Source: Fasciolopsis buskii
Lineage: Eukaryota > Platyhelminthes > Trematoda > Plagiorchiida > Fasciolidae
Direction of reading: 5' to 3'
DNA: 64,000 bases
NCBI GenBank assembly: GCA_008360955.1
Contig: LUCM01010391.1
Location: 219,881 to 283,880, forward strand
Each line of letters opens with the position of its first letter. Position 1 is the stretch's first letter. Positions 10,441-21,769 of this stretch are shown one piece after another. The position numbers and the translations under genes were made by a program. Under the pieces are notes generated by a model, which was given only the letters and a program-made list of their open reading frames with translations, ran no database searches and had not been told where the DNA came from.

Positions 10441-13045
10441 AGGATTCACAAAATCTTGCTCGGTGATTGGTTGTTTCTTCTATGGATCAAGATCACTCCA
10501 CTAAACTATATAGTCGATAGAGCTCGCTTGACTTGTGACTCGTTTTGGTGGGTCATCAATAAACGCGCGACTGTGTGTTATGTTGGTCTTCTGTCCGTCG
10601 CTAGGGGTTGTGCTTGTGGTTCGAATTCTGCGTTCCGTTTCAGTGTGACTACCCATTGTATTCTGTCGTGCGACTACGGAACTGGGAAACTCAAGCCCGT
10701 ATCATTGTGTCTCTAGCCTTGGTGTGTTCGCATCCTGCTAAACCACAGGCTTTGTGCTATCGTGCATCTAGAGACTACGCATCCCCTCATTGTGTGAGGC
10801 GTACCGACGCCTAGTTCGCCTTGTCTCTGCGCTACGGCGTCCGACCGTGTATGTGCTATTGGGCTGTTGTGTAACATCTTTTACTTCAGTGTTGTGTGTT
10901 GATCAACAACAAATCCGACGACGGAGGTTTTCGAACTCAACGCAATCGGGCGATGACGTCCAAGGATGCGGACATGAAGATGTTCCAGACCTATCTCAAG
11001 CTGATGGAGAGAGGCCTTCATTCATCGGATCGAAAACCGACCACCACATCTAGCAGTCCTGAAATCTCATCAGAAGCGCTTCTCATGTTATTGCTCGACT
11101 TCCTGGACGACCCATAGTCCGATGTTCCGTTCGAATCCTGGTTCAAACGCTACAAGGTTATGTTCATCGTTGATCTGACAGATAAAGACGACAAAACCAA
11201 AATGGGTTTACTTCTGTGAAAGCTTGGTCCAGTAGAGCATACACGGTATGTTAATTTCATTTTTCCAGATAAACCGAATGCTTGATCAGACTATCCAGAA
11301 TCTAAGCAAATTTTTGGTGATCCATCTTGGTTGTTCAACACTCTATCAATGTATGAAACTTGCTAAGCGTGATGCTGACGACCTGGTGACATATGCAGGA
11401 ATCGTCAAACGTGAGTGTAGCGGGTTCAAGCTGGGTGCCCTAACAGACCATTATTCTGATGTCTCGTTTCATTTGTGGGCTCCAATCCTCAAGTCATTCC
11501 GATTTACGCACTCGTTTGCTAGCCAAAATCAAGTGACAGTCAGATACAACAATGGAACAACACATTGACGAGTATGAGTACAAGCACTTAATCAACCTGA
11601 AACACGACGCATTCACGATCCAGAAACAGGAGAGATCAAGCCACAATGTTAAATAGGTCAAAGCTCCCAATCCGTCCACATCAACTCAGAGGTCGTACGC
11701 ACGTCAACAGTTTAAGCCGCCCAAGCCCTCGTCGCCCTGCAGATACTGTGGAGCTTGGCGTTTCCCCGTTCCGCACACATCAGTGCAGACAGTGACGTCG
11801 TGTTGGCCACAAAGAAGGTTTCTGCCAGGCCAAATGTTCCAACGACGTGTTCGTTTCATTCCAGTCAAGCCAAAGCCAGTTAATGACTGAACGAATGTCC
11901 ACTCACTTGGCCGTGTTGTAGTCTGTCGTTTACATGCCGCCGATCGTAAAAAGCTTGTCGCAGTTGACATAAACGATCACTCAGTCCGACTTCAACTGGG
12001 CACTGCTTCAGACATATCTATCATATCCAACTCAACGCGGGACGACATTCGCCAGTTGCCTATCCAATCCACATCAATGATGGTGACCAGCGCTTGTAGC
12101 GGTTCTTTGAAGTTAACCGGGTAGCTCCAGTGTACCGTCAAGTCCAACGACAGAATGATTTCGACACTGCGCTTCTTGGCAAAACCCGACATCAACCTGT
12201 TCGGTGCCGACTGGCTGGAGGAACTAAGCCTCAGCAATCTTCCAATTGACATATTCCTCCCGCGCGTTCATACGCCCCAGCAGTCCGCAGATACATTGGT
12301 GAAACAGTGCCCTTCAGTTTTTGAGAAAGGCCTCGGTTGTTATACCAATTACCAGACCACCCTACAATTGAAGAAAGGCATTCAGCCTGTTTTCCGCCCA
12401 AAGCGTCCAGTACCGTATGCGGCCCTACTCCTTTTGGACCAGGAGCCAAAGCGTCCGGAGGACCCAGGAATCTTGGTTTCCGTGCCATTTTCCGAATGTG
12501 CGGCCCCAGTCGTTATCGTAAAGAAAGCAAATGGCAGTATACGCCTTTGTGCTGACTTCTTCACCGGGCTGAATGACTGCTATCCGCCGCCGATTCCCGA
12601 AGACATCTTCGCCAATCTCAATGGCGGTACCTGTTTCACAAAGCTGGATCTAGCCGAGGCATATTTTCAGATAGAAGCGGCCGCAGAATCCCGGAAGTTG
12701 CTAACATCGTGGTCCTTACCAATTCACTCGGTTACCATCTGGCCTAAAGACTGCCCCGGCCATCTTCCAACGTGTGATTGATACCATGCTGTTGTGCCTA
12801 CCGGAGATGTCGGCATACATGGTTGACATCATAGAGACTGCAAACTCGACAGACAACTTGTACGACCGCTTGACAACAGTCCTTCAACGTATACGTGGTT
12901 TTGGGGTGCGTCTGCACCGGGAAAAGTGTCAGTTCTTCTTGAACAAAATGAAGTACCCTGGGTCCATCTTCGATGCTGATGGCCGTCAACCAGACCCGGG
13001 AAACGTCAACGTAATTCAGCAAATGCCCGCCTCAAAGTGGTACTA
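10440..13045 (+). mobile_element. Ty3/gypsy LTR retrotransposon, CsRn1-like, inactive
   Basis: A likely 5' LTR lies at about 10440-10900 with AATAAA near 10557. Gag begins at an ATG near 10953 and shows FESWFKRYKVMF (11128) and KLGPVEHTRYVNF (11220), with several stops. A CHCC-type zinc finger is split by a frameshift (CRYCGAW near 11737, GHKEGFC near 11810). Protease: VDINDHSVRLQL then GTASD near 12000, where the catalytic Asp is Gly. RT: 12155-12781 with ECAAPVVIVKKANGSIRLCA and FTKLDLAEAYFQIE, then 12774-13046 with YMVDII in place of Y(L)DD. RNase H, integrase and the 3' LTR are absent. Confidence 0.82.
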
Positions 13046-13559
13046 AAGATTTTGCTGTTTCTTGCTCATTGCTTAACTGTCACGGTAGCAGTATCGTCGA
13101 GTAACGCAGCGCGCAAGATCATCTTTGATATTAATCAAGAATCTTTCTAAACGAAAATCTTCCTGATTATTCAATCCTAGTTAATGCAAAATACCCCAAT
13201 TAACAAGTAATTATCTGCAGCTCATAAATGCAAACGTAGTTACAGAAAGAATACTCCATAAAATAGGTATTTATGTTGGATGAGAAGACTTGTTTTCGTC
13301 CAGGAATCCAAGCTAGAATAAATCTTAAGACCCTTTCCAAAACATTTATGAAGTTTTCATGCTTTTTTCATGTTCGGGCGAGTCTCCCTAGAAAATCAAG
13401 GTCATTCACGTTTAACCGGCCTTATTAAAGTTAAGAAACAGGTACAATAATGGGAACTTGTAAATAAATTCGTGATATTTTTGATGTTTCTTTACTCGTC
13501 GTAAGTACTAAAATCCCAAAAATATTTACAAAAGAAATATTTGAATGCACCACAATCGG

Positions 13560-13561
<2 letters not shown>

Positions 13562-13601
<40 letters not shown>
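13562..13601. repeat. TA microsatellite
   Basis: About 20 uninterrupted TA units forming the left flank of the palindromic element at 13601-13854. Confidence 0.95.
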
Positions 13602-13603
<2 letters not shown>

Positions 13604-13851
13604 AGAAAACACAAGTTGGCGAACAAGCTCGTTTTCAGTGATTCGTACTCATGCCATTACATCACTATATATATCTTGACAAAATATTTTCACTATAGGA
13701 AGGATTGGATTAGTCATTTACAAATATGGGTGGGGAAGGGATTTGTGGTGTTAATTGTTTTGTTGTCTAGGGTTTGTATTGGGACGGGGGGTGGGCCATG
13801 GCATGAGTACAAATCACTGAAAACGAGCTTGTTCGCCAACTTGTGTTTTCT

Positions 13852-13854
<3 letters not shown>
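13601..13854. mobile_element. Palindromic miniature element (MITE-like), 57-bp inverted ends
   Basis: Arms 13601-13657 and 13798-13854 are reverse complements with a single mismatch (tacgaatc against tacaaatc). The unpaired 140-base middle is G-rich near its right end. The element sits inside a TA microsatellite, so TA target duplication, as in Tc1/mariner or similar DNA transposons, is plausible. It encodes nothing. The near-identity of the arms implies recent origin or gene conversion. Confidence 0.8.

Positions 13855-13883
<29 letters not shown>
13854..13883. repeat. TA microsatellite, right flank
   Basis: About 15 TA units directly after the right arm of the palindromic element. Confidence 0.93.
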
Positions 13884-13884
<1 letters not shown>

Positions 13885-13885
<1 letters not shown>

Positions 13886-14330
13886 GACTGGCGCCCTAGA
13901 TTCAAAAGTCTGAATCACAGGGTAAAGTGGAACGTTAACTCCATAGGGGAACTCCGAGCAGTAGCATAATTATCACTATCCATCCTCCTCGAGGTAATGG
14001 ATAATACGGGACGAGCAATGAGGTATGGAATGCATTTTATTTTTTTGACTCATTTGAATAGTAGGCCAGTAGTGTTGCGAAATCCAGTCGCTAAGCAGGA
14101 GGACGATTAGGGTTCTCAACTAAAATTCTTGGTTTTGACATGAACCTGCTCGCAAGGCATCAGAGAGCGGCTGGGTGAAAACTCATCTGCTTGGATTAGT
14201 TTTCCTCCCACTGATTTTTCCGACTTAGTTAAGGACTCAAATTAACCTCCAACCTGAAAGACTAGGGGACTCTCTTCAACCCCCTACCCATTGATCTTTC
14301 AGATATGGTTGAGTCTTCGGCTTGAGCTAA
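13885..14330 (+). repeat. Interspersed repeat family A, copy 2
   Basis: Shares cgattagggttctcaac, gctaagcagga and tttttccgactta with copy 1 in the same order. It immediately follows the second TA microsatellite. Confidence 0.75.
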
Positions 14331-15485
14331 GCCATCCCGTATAGGTCCTGTGGGTCTTGCAAGCCATCACACCACGTCAAGCCGCCACCCCGTTGTGACG
14401 GTTTCAGATAATTACTGAATCTTTTCTGTGCCAGCTCACTGTTTCATCGCGTATCCAAGTGGTGTGTCTTGGCATTGTGAAACGTTCAGAACCAAAGGAC
14501 TTAATGTGGGTCTATTTGCCATGCTGTCATATTGTTTTATGTGACCTTTGATCTGCTAAGTTGAAGGCCGCAATCTTCGGATACGTAGGCCGAGACGACA
14601 AACCCACCGCCCCTATCTGGACTGTGACTGTCTTATTTGCACCTTTAATCCTCATTGCTCAGGGTCAGCTATCAACTAGGATCTAAGTAACAAAGCGACG
14701 CAGCCTCAGCCGTCTCACGTAGAATGACACCCAACCCCAGGAACAGCACCTCAGAGTTCCCGGAGTAACCTAAGTCAGACTTCCCTAAACGACCTATGGG
14801 TGTTGCCAGTAAAAGGGTAGAGCTGGAGTCCTTGATGTGAGTCTCTCGGACCCGTCGATGGTTAGGATCTTAGGCGCACCGGTTACTTTACGTCCACCAG
14901 GTTTCAAAGATCGAATGTGGCTAGTTTGTGGGAGTATTCGGTGGAGGGTGAACAGCCGTCGAAGACAAATTTGACGAAGCGTGTAAGCCAGTAGAGGAAG
15001 TAAAGGAGGGAGCCGGGTTAGAGTATTTGCCGAATACTCTGCATTTCGTCCTATTGGACTCCGTCTACGGCAGAATACCATATGATATGAGAACAGTTGG
15101 GACAAAAGTAAATGATCAGAAAAACAAGCAGTGAAATGCGATATAAGGTCATCTGCATGCTTGCTAAAGACTGGAATCATTCAATGTATCTTCTGTCCTA
15201 GTCATATACTGTACCTTTTCACTGCACTTCGCCTTAAATGTGAATAATCCAAAGCAGCTTCCGTTATACTTGTGACCGAGCTCCTGGTGTAACTTTTTTC
15301 TGAATTGCCACTGATTGTCAACGTCATTTTGTTTCATCTTTATCCTTGGAAGTATTTGCAGTGGTCAAATTTTTAAGGCCCATACCGTAAGCAAAAGAGG
15401 TCATTTTTCCTTTTGCTTGCAGAGGCAGTGCAAACTTATCTTTTTAGCTTTTAACTTACCGCACTTTGCTGTTTTTTAATTTTAG
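14331..15485. other. Remainder of NELF-B intron 1
   Basis: No recognised gene or repeat family. A 128-codon open frame on the minus strand (15180-14794) has no domain that I can name and is not supported. The sequence becomes pyrimidine-rich ahead of the acceptor at 15485. Confidence 0.35.
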
Positions 15486-16183
15486 ATTGTCAACATTCTT
15501 CGTGAGGAATGCATGCGTGCCGAACGTATGGCTTATCAACAAGCATCAGCTGCCGTGGCTGCAGCTGCGGCCACAAAAGAACCGAGTAGTCCACCGCCAC
15601 CTCCACCCAAACGTCGTCGACGTTTAGATTCCACAAGTAGCACCGGGAAAGAAAAAGCTCCAAGCGAGTCACATACACTTTCTGGTCCTCAACCGTACAT
15701 TCCACTTGCTTTTTTACCTTGTCAGTCAGCCCTGATCTCGGCCACTCTTTGCACACTTCGGTTTGACATTCTCATGAGTCTGAACGAAGCCAAAGTTGAT
15801 CGACTGTGTGTCGCAGATCGCATCCATCGACTAGTCTGGAGTTTGGATGCATGCGTGCGGAATCGGCGTGTTGACCCACGGCACGCTAGTGGATTGGCTT
15901 ATCACCTGACAGTTCAACGTCAACGGGCCAAACGAACCAGTGAGGAGGCCACCCAGAGCGCCGAGGATCAGGCTGCCGATGACGATGAAGATGAAGATGA
16001 TGCTCGCACGGATCCCAGACATTCCAGTCAGTCGGCATCCGGGAGAGGGCGAGGCAAATCGGGCAAAGTAAACTCATTCATTGTTAAGTCATCTTCGTCT
16101 GCACAGAAAAGGGATGATGCTGACCCAGTTTCCGAAGTTGGGGCCCCGGCGAGCAGAGAGACGGAAGAAGATTTATTGGAAAA
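15486..16183 (+). CDS. NELFB: NELF-B exon b, core plus two large inserts
   Basis: Residues 88-319 plus two bases. It opens with IVNILREECMRAE, which continues LYEK from exon a exactly as human LYDMVLQFLRTLFLRT. An insert follows with an Ala run, six prolines and KRRRR, a likely nuclear localisation signal. The core then resumes with CTLRFDILMSL and RLVWSLDACVRNRRVD, matching human LRAELLMSL and FTWCLDACIRERFVD. A second insert of about 75 residues carries an acidic run (DDDEDEDD), RGRGK and Ser/Lys-rich sequence. Acceptor ttttag|attgtc; donor ggaaaa|gtaaat. Without splicing the frame would stop three bases later, which supports the donor. Highly confident as coding. Confidence 0.88.
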
Positions 16184-17361
16184 GTAAATTTCATTAAAAG
16201 TCAGAATTTCCACTTTATGGAGTAGATCAAACATTCGTGTCTTTACGCTGTCCTACATATGCAGGGGAGTTGGTTGGTTTCACGGATGTCTCCAACTGAC
16301 TAGTTATTGAAATTCAAACCCACTCACTTGTTTTGCTCTTCGGTTTATTGATTCCATGGCCTAGATTGATTACCACCCCTGTTGGTTGTTTGTCACACGA
16401 TTTTTTTGACGAGCAGGGTTTCCCATTGTCACTGTCCATCGTTATGAGGAGAATCGGTTGTGGTCGTTCTAAAAGCTGTGATGCGTGGGTACTCGTACCA
16501 TGTAGTGCTGATTTTTCTTTTGATGTGTGTTCGATAGCCAGTCCGAATTTCCCACTCCAGGAACGCTAAGTATTCCCTTCGAAGCCACTTAGTCCCGGAG
16601 TCCAAACCTCGGTTAAGATATGGTGCACCATTCGTGAATCCTGGTAAGTACAGTACAGTACAATACGCATGATTATTTTTGTTATTCAAGTCCTAGAAAT
16701 TTCATGCCGAATTACCTCAAATATCTGGCATGTTTTGTGATTCTCGATTCAAATTATCTGCGCATTATAGCGGTTTTTATTCCCTATGTTTCTGAAGTTT
16801 GCAATCCAGCTACACCGATTCCAATACACTGCGTAAAACCGATTGTCACAGTAGTAATTGTGAAAGGGCGTTGTGATATTCATCCTTTTTGTGAACAAGA
16901 TGTCGCCTTACCTGGAGTAGATATTTCCCTCAGTACGCCTCATAAGTGAACCCGTCTACGTTGTTGCCGCGATTCGCTCATCAAAACCAAATTCAATCAG
17001 AAAATGCGACGAGAAAATCAAAAAACTGATTGGCACCGGCCAATCAAAATGTAAAGGCTTCTCACCACTAATCGCTTCTTCGCTTCCAGGGCTGGGAGCA
17101 TGTTATTCATAGCTTGAACCTTCTCGGATATAACTCGTAGTCGTCGTGCCTATTGAAGTTACTACAACACTTCGTTTCGGGTCTTACGAAAATCCTCTTC
17201 AAGTCTTCTTCACTGCATATTTGTCTCATGTTTTGCTTGCCGCTACGCCTCTGTATTCTTTTTTGAGTTGATAATGCATAAGCTCAACAGTTTACGTGAT
17301 GCACAAACCTGCCGGCTTCCAAATGAACTCTCATTTCACATTTCCTGTCTGATTTTTGTAG
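16184..17361. other. NELF-B intron 2
   Basis: A 1178-base intron with gtaaat donor and ttgtag acceptor. It holds short open frames only and no recognised element. Confidence 0.6.
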
Positions 17362-17464
17362 AGATGTACACATGGCTTGTCGCGATCCTTGGGTGATGTA
17401 CACTGTGTGCACGTCACTGATTCGATATACTCTCAATGGACTATATGAGGACAAATTGCCTCGG
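17362..17464 (+). CDS. NELFB: NELF-B exon c
   Basis: A short exon completing Lys-320 and adding residues 321-354. It reads DVHMACRDPWVMYTVCTSLI and then about a dozen residues to KLPR. This corresponds to human LSMILCDPFAINTLALSTVRHL...ETLPR. Acceptor ttttgtag|agatgt, donor cctcgg|gtatgt; phases fit the neighbouring exons exactly. Confidence 0.85.
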
Positions 17465-17764
17465 GTATGTGATCGTTTTCTCCGTAATTAATCCTCCTTT
17501 GTCATCCCCTAACCGTATTTGGAATATTTTTACAGCCGATGTCAATGTTTCTGGTTTTTGTTTCATTACAATTAACTCTTAAAGATAGGCTATCGTTGGA
17601 TGATAATTCATCGCTGATCGTACGATCTTTCGGTCGTTAATCTGTGCACCTCAATTCTTTCAACCCATTCCTTTTTCATGACTCAAAATAAAAGCGGACT
17701 GGAAGAGGCATTTCCTATACGTGTTGCGACCGATTGCACAAGTGAGGAAAAAGATTGGAAATCG

Positions 17765-17945
17765 TAACTCTGAGACTTGGAGTACCATAGAATCACATAA
17801 GGTCTCAGTAGGTCAGGTGTGGTAATGAGCCGGACGAAAGCGAGTTGCTGTCAGCAACCTGAGGGACCGACGGATCTGAGATTCGAACCTGACCTTTTTG
17901 GTGATAGACGCTTAATCGGTTTGACCACCGCCAGTGACTGCCAAA
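17765..17945 (-). mobile_element. SINE family C, reversed
   Basis: On the minus strand it has a near-perfect B box (plus strand gagattcgaacctgacc) and the family body (cataaggtctcagtaggtca). It lies in NELF-B intron 3. Confidence 0.72.
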
Positions 17946-18379
17946 TCCCATTTGGTATTTACCTATTTGAGGCTTTTGTGGAGCCGGCGTGAAGTCTGGC
18001 CATCAGTTTAGAGTCCCGTAAGCATTACAACAGTTAGGTCGACCCTCCTACATAGCCCTGGCATACGATCTTGGGGAATGATAGGTACTAATAGAGTATA
18101 TGTTTCTATGTATTGTTTTATTCGTCATGTTTGGTGGAAAAATCCGAACCACCAATATTGTGATTTAGCATAGCACTTTGGCCTCCAACTTTCAAATTCC
18201 TGATGGACGTACTGAATCTACTCAGGTACGTTTCTTTTGCAAATGCATTACACTTATCCAAAAGCTGATTGGCTCGATGTGCTCTGCTCACTTAGTTGAA
18301 GAATTTCTAGAAGTGGTCAGTCTGTGACATCTCAAACCGGTATAAAAACAAAACCAATGAAGTACACCAAGTCAGACTA

Positions 18380-18570
18380 TTGTTACAGGATCTGTGAAGT
18401 CCTGTCACGAGATATCCTCGTCTCCAGCTACTCTGTTGGATGCTCGCAGACCCGTTCCCCCGTATGACACAAAATGAGACGCGGAAATCTCTGGGACGTC
18501 AGCTGACCAAGAGTCGAGGGAATGACCGTGAGCGGTGGCCAACGGTACAGCTGTTTCGCAGTCGATGTTT
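18380..18570 (+). mobile_element. LINE fragment (linker region)
   Basis: Shares ctactctgttggat.ctcgcaga.ccg and the following gacgtcagc block with 47270-47430, where it lies between the endonuclease and RT parts of a LINE. About 190 bases remain. Confidence 0.6.
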
Positions 18571-19204
18571 GACTATTCCCAGTTCTGTTGTTAGATAGCA
18601 ACCATAATCAGAGCACGTTGGTTCAAAGTTAATGGTTGTACAAACCGAAATGGACTGATCGGGGCATGTTCACGGGTGTGAGATAATGACTAATTGACAC
18701 CGATCACTGGCGTCCCTACACCATAACTTCGGGGTCTGTTCAATTTTTTTATCTGATTGTTTATCCACTATTTCTTACTTTTCCTATCAGTTGGACTGCG
18801 CTGTAAGATAACGGCTAAAACCATGATGCAACAATGTTATGCTTGTAAAAACTGGACAGAATCATCCAATCCGAATTAAGTTTGGCCTCACGGAAGCAAC
18901 CGATGTTTCTGGTTTCCAGTTGTCGTCGTCCTATGTCACATAGGCCCAGTAATTAGTTGTCGTCCACTTTAATTGCATCAAACTGTAGTTTGCGTTCACA
19001 ATAGAGACGTCCCTCAGTTGCATTCAAAATAAAATGCTAAAGGTAATTAGATCCAACACAGGTTCCTTTCTCAGGTTCCTTTCTCATGTACAAAACTGTT
19101 TATAGATCGTGGATTTTTCACGAAACTTCACCTCCGTTGTATCTAAAACGTATTTTCTCGTTAAACTCGCTTAATGATTATCTTGTTTGCAAAAACCGTT
19201 TTTA

Positions 19205-19765
19205 TTTATTTTTTTCACAAATCTGAATGCAGATCATGTACCGTCAGAATAATGGCAAAGGGAGAATACAGTGCGTCGGAAATAGGGAAGAAAAAAACTG
19301 CGAAACTCATCACATCCTAACTCTTCCATCTCTCATCTCTACGTCATCGGCAATCCATCGGGATCCATGATTCCTCTGTAGGCTTGGTGCTCATCGGTTG
19401 TCTAAACCGAATAAAAGGGTTGACTTAGGGGACTCTACTCCAGTGGTTGATTGTTCAATTCATGCGCCTTCGGATAAGACTAAACACCATGGGTGCCTAG
19501 CGCACCTCTTCCCCCCAGATGCCGATGAGCAGAAGCCCTATGTCTCGTACGCTGTCCCCGGTTGGTCTTGAGTCAGGATTTAGTCATCTCTAGACTGGTT
19601 ACTGGTCAGTCAACCTGATGGAGAGCGCCGGGCATTCGCTTTCGTCTTTGCACTTTTATGCAAACACTTTCGCCACGAGAAGACAGTGCGTAGAATTTCC
19701 TCAGCGGAGGCTGTCTGAAATACCGGTCATTTGGGTGGATTTCGGGAGGCGTTCAACGCAGGTAA
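19205..19765 (+). repeat. Interspersed repeat family B, copy 2
   Basis: Same landmarks as copy 1: catgtaccgtcagaa, tctagactggttactggtca, gatggagagcgccgggcatt, and the end ggaggcgttcaacgc. It lies in NELF-B intron 3, 500 bases before exon d. Confidence 0.72.
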
Positions 19766-20291
19766 CCTACCCCAAACCCTGATGCACCCATCTCCGATCA
19801 TGCTGGGACGTTTGGAGATCAGAATCGGTTTATTCTCTGCGGTTCCAATTTCCTTCGTTATTTCTGTTATAAAATGGAGAATCAATTGTGTTGTGTTCAG
19901 TCCGTCGTTTCGGTTCTAGTCTGGTTTTATCCCGTCTAGTCAAACAAAAAACAGTCACGTGGCATCTGGCTGGTCGGTGCTTTTATCGGTTGCTATCCCG
20001 GATCAGATGGCATGCATGCGCTAGGTAGGGTCGGAACTCATGGGCTGGTTGCCTTTTGTATACCTGAATTCATCAGATCTTCGATAAGGGTCATTCCCGC
20101 TAACTTCCGAACTAGTTACAAAACCAGGCGGTTTTCAACTTTGTTCTGGTGCCAGGGTGAAGGGTAATCATTCTTATACTCCCTAATTCTTGGGGGATGT
20201 GTCAGCTTGTCCTCATCCCCAAACGGGAAGTAAATCAAAGTTGTCTGCATTTTGTTAATGGCTCATTAACTTCCCTCACTCCTTTTTGTAG

Positions 20292-20736
20292 GACATGCCA
20301 GAAATCAGCCTGCTGGTCCAATTTCTTCTCTATGGGCTCGGCGATGATATCAATCCAATCTCAAGTTCTATTGTTTCAGCCAGAGACCGCATAGTCAGTT
20401 CGAAACACAGTAGTTCACCATCCGAGGGGGAACCAGTCTACCCTAAATGTCCTATGAAGGCTTTGATCGGGCATATCCTCCCTGCAGTTGCTCAGCTACA
20501 AGTACTCACTTGGCGAGCCCAACTGGCTGAAGAGATTCTAGCTACAAGTCATCATTTATGGCCGGGCCACCCTACCAGCGGCGGTCCCATCACTTCGACG
20601 GCAACCAGCACAAGCAACGCTGGTGAAAGCAGTGTTTCTGGTCCCGGAGCTACTTCGCGCCGATCCAGTGCATCTAGCCTATCGGATGTGCGTGAATCCG
20701 CACAACCTTCGACTACAATGCAAAAGCAAATCACAG
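20292..20736 (+). CDS. NELFB: NELF-B exon d
   Basis: Residues 355-502 plus one base. It begins DMPEISLLVQFLLYGLG straight after LPR, matching human LPR/DSPDLLLLLRLLALGQG across the splice junction. A helical stretch follows (MKALIGHILPAVAQLQVL), where human has ELITRFLPMLMSFLVDDY, and then a Ser/Thr/Gly-rich insert of about 65 residues that is absent from the human protein. Acceptor tttgtag|gacatg. Donor aatcacag|gtacaa is acceptable but not strong, so the exact 3' end is slightly less certain than the start. Confidence 0.83.
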
Positions 20737-20964
20737 GTACAACGGTCTTTTCATTCCGAAGGACAATACTCCATGTGTCTTTAAAGATTTAACCATGGAT
20801 AAAATCGTATTCGCTTCCTAAACCCGGTGATAGCTTAGCCACAGTTCGCGTTTCGAAGTTAATTCACTAATTATGATTAAATTCCTCTTTCTTTATATGC
20901 TTGTTGCATGAGTGTGGCGGAATAGGTATGTTCCATAGCCGCTGGAGTGGGGAAGGGGACCAGC

Positions 20965-21070
20965 AACCACTACCCTGAAACTTGGAGGGGCATAGAACCA
21001 TATAAGGTCTCAATAGTTGGGGTATGGTAACGAACCATGTGGCACCAAACTGCCATCTACCACCGCAGCG
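20965..21070 (-). mobile_element. SINE family C, partial, reversed
   Basis: Contains ataaggtctcaatagt and ctgccatctaccaccg as in the other reversed copies. The tRNA-like head is missing. Confidence 0.6.
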
Positions 21071-21769
21071 CATTCAGAAAATAAACTCCAATGCTGTGTG
21101 CCAGTTTTCATAATATCAGCTGCTAACTGTACAATGGCAGTGGAAAGCCAGTTGGTGTGTGGACTTCATTGATCGCCCAGTGGCATGGGTTTTCTACTCA
21201 CTGCTGAATTGAAACTCGGACCCCTGGGATTGGGTCCATTTTTCCTGAGCACACCACAATTTCAGCTTCAGTCAAATCACCCAATGGCTTTCATGCGTCA
21301 CTTTGAGGGACCTCGTAAGGCCCCAATCTGGTAATCCAATTTGATCTACACGAGCCAGTTCATTGGTTAGGGCTTTCATAGGTTTTCGCTACTTAACGGA
21401 CTGACTACCTGTCTGGGATAATAGTGCATACTGAAGGAGTCGATTCACGGAAATGCGTTACCCATGTCCCAACCATCAAATCCCATTCAAATTCAGCCGT
21501 TGTTCAGACACCGACACTTCGCACATCTGTCCTCAATGGCTTGTTTCTGAGCCGTCTAATAAGACCGATCTTACTCCAGCTGTATAGATTCAACCTCTTA
21601 CTGGTAAGCGGATTTTGCGGCAACGTTGCAGATGATTCAGATTTGTAGTTGGCTGCCAAACCTTCTGCCTTCACGAAAGAATTTCACTCGATGTACGACC
21701 ATCATGTGGGATGCAACTATCCAAGTAATGAAAATCATTGACTTTGTCCAAATTCACAGTTTTGAAGTT

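Noticed and set aside
13541..13969. Long plus-strand ORF through the TA microsatellites
   Set aside because: It is open only because (TA)n encodes Ile-Tyr repeats in every frame; the palindromic element explains the rest.
14794..15180. 128-codon minus-strand ORF in NELF-B intron 1
   Set aside because: No recognised domain and antisense to the gene; probably chance or repeat derived.
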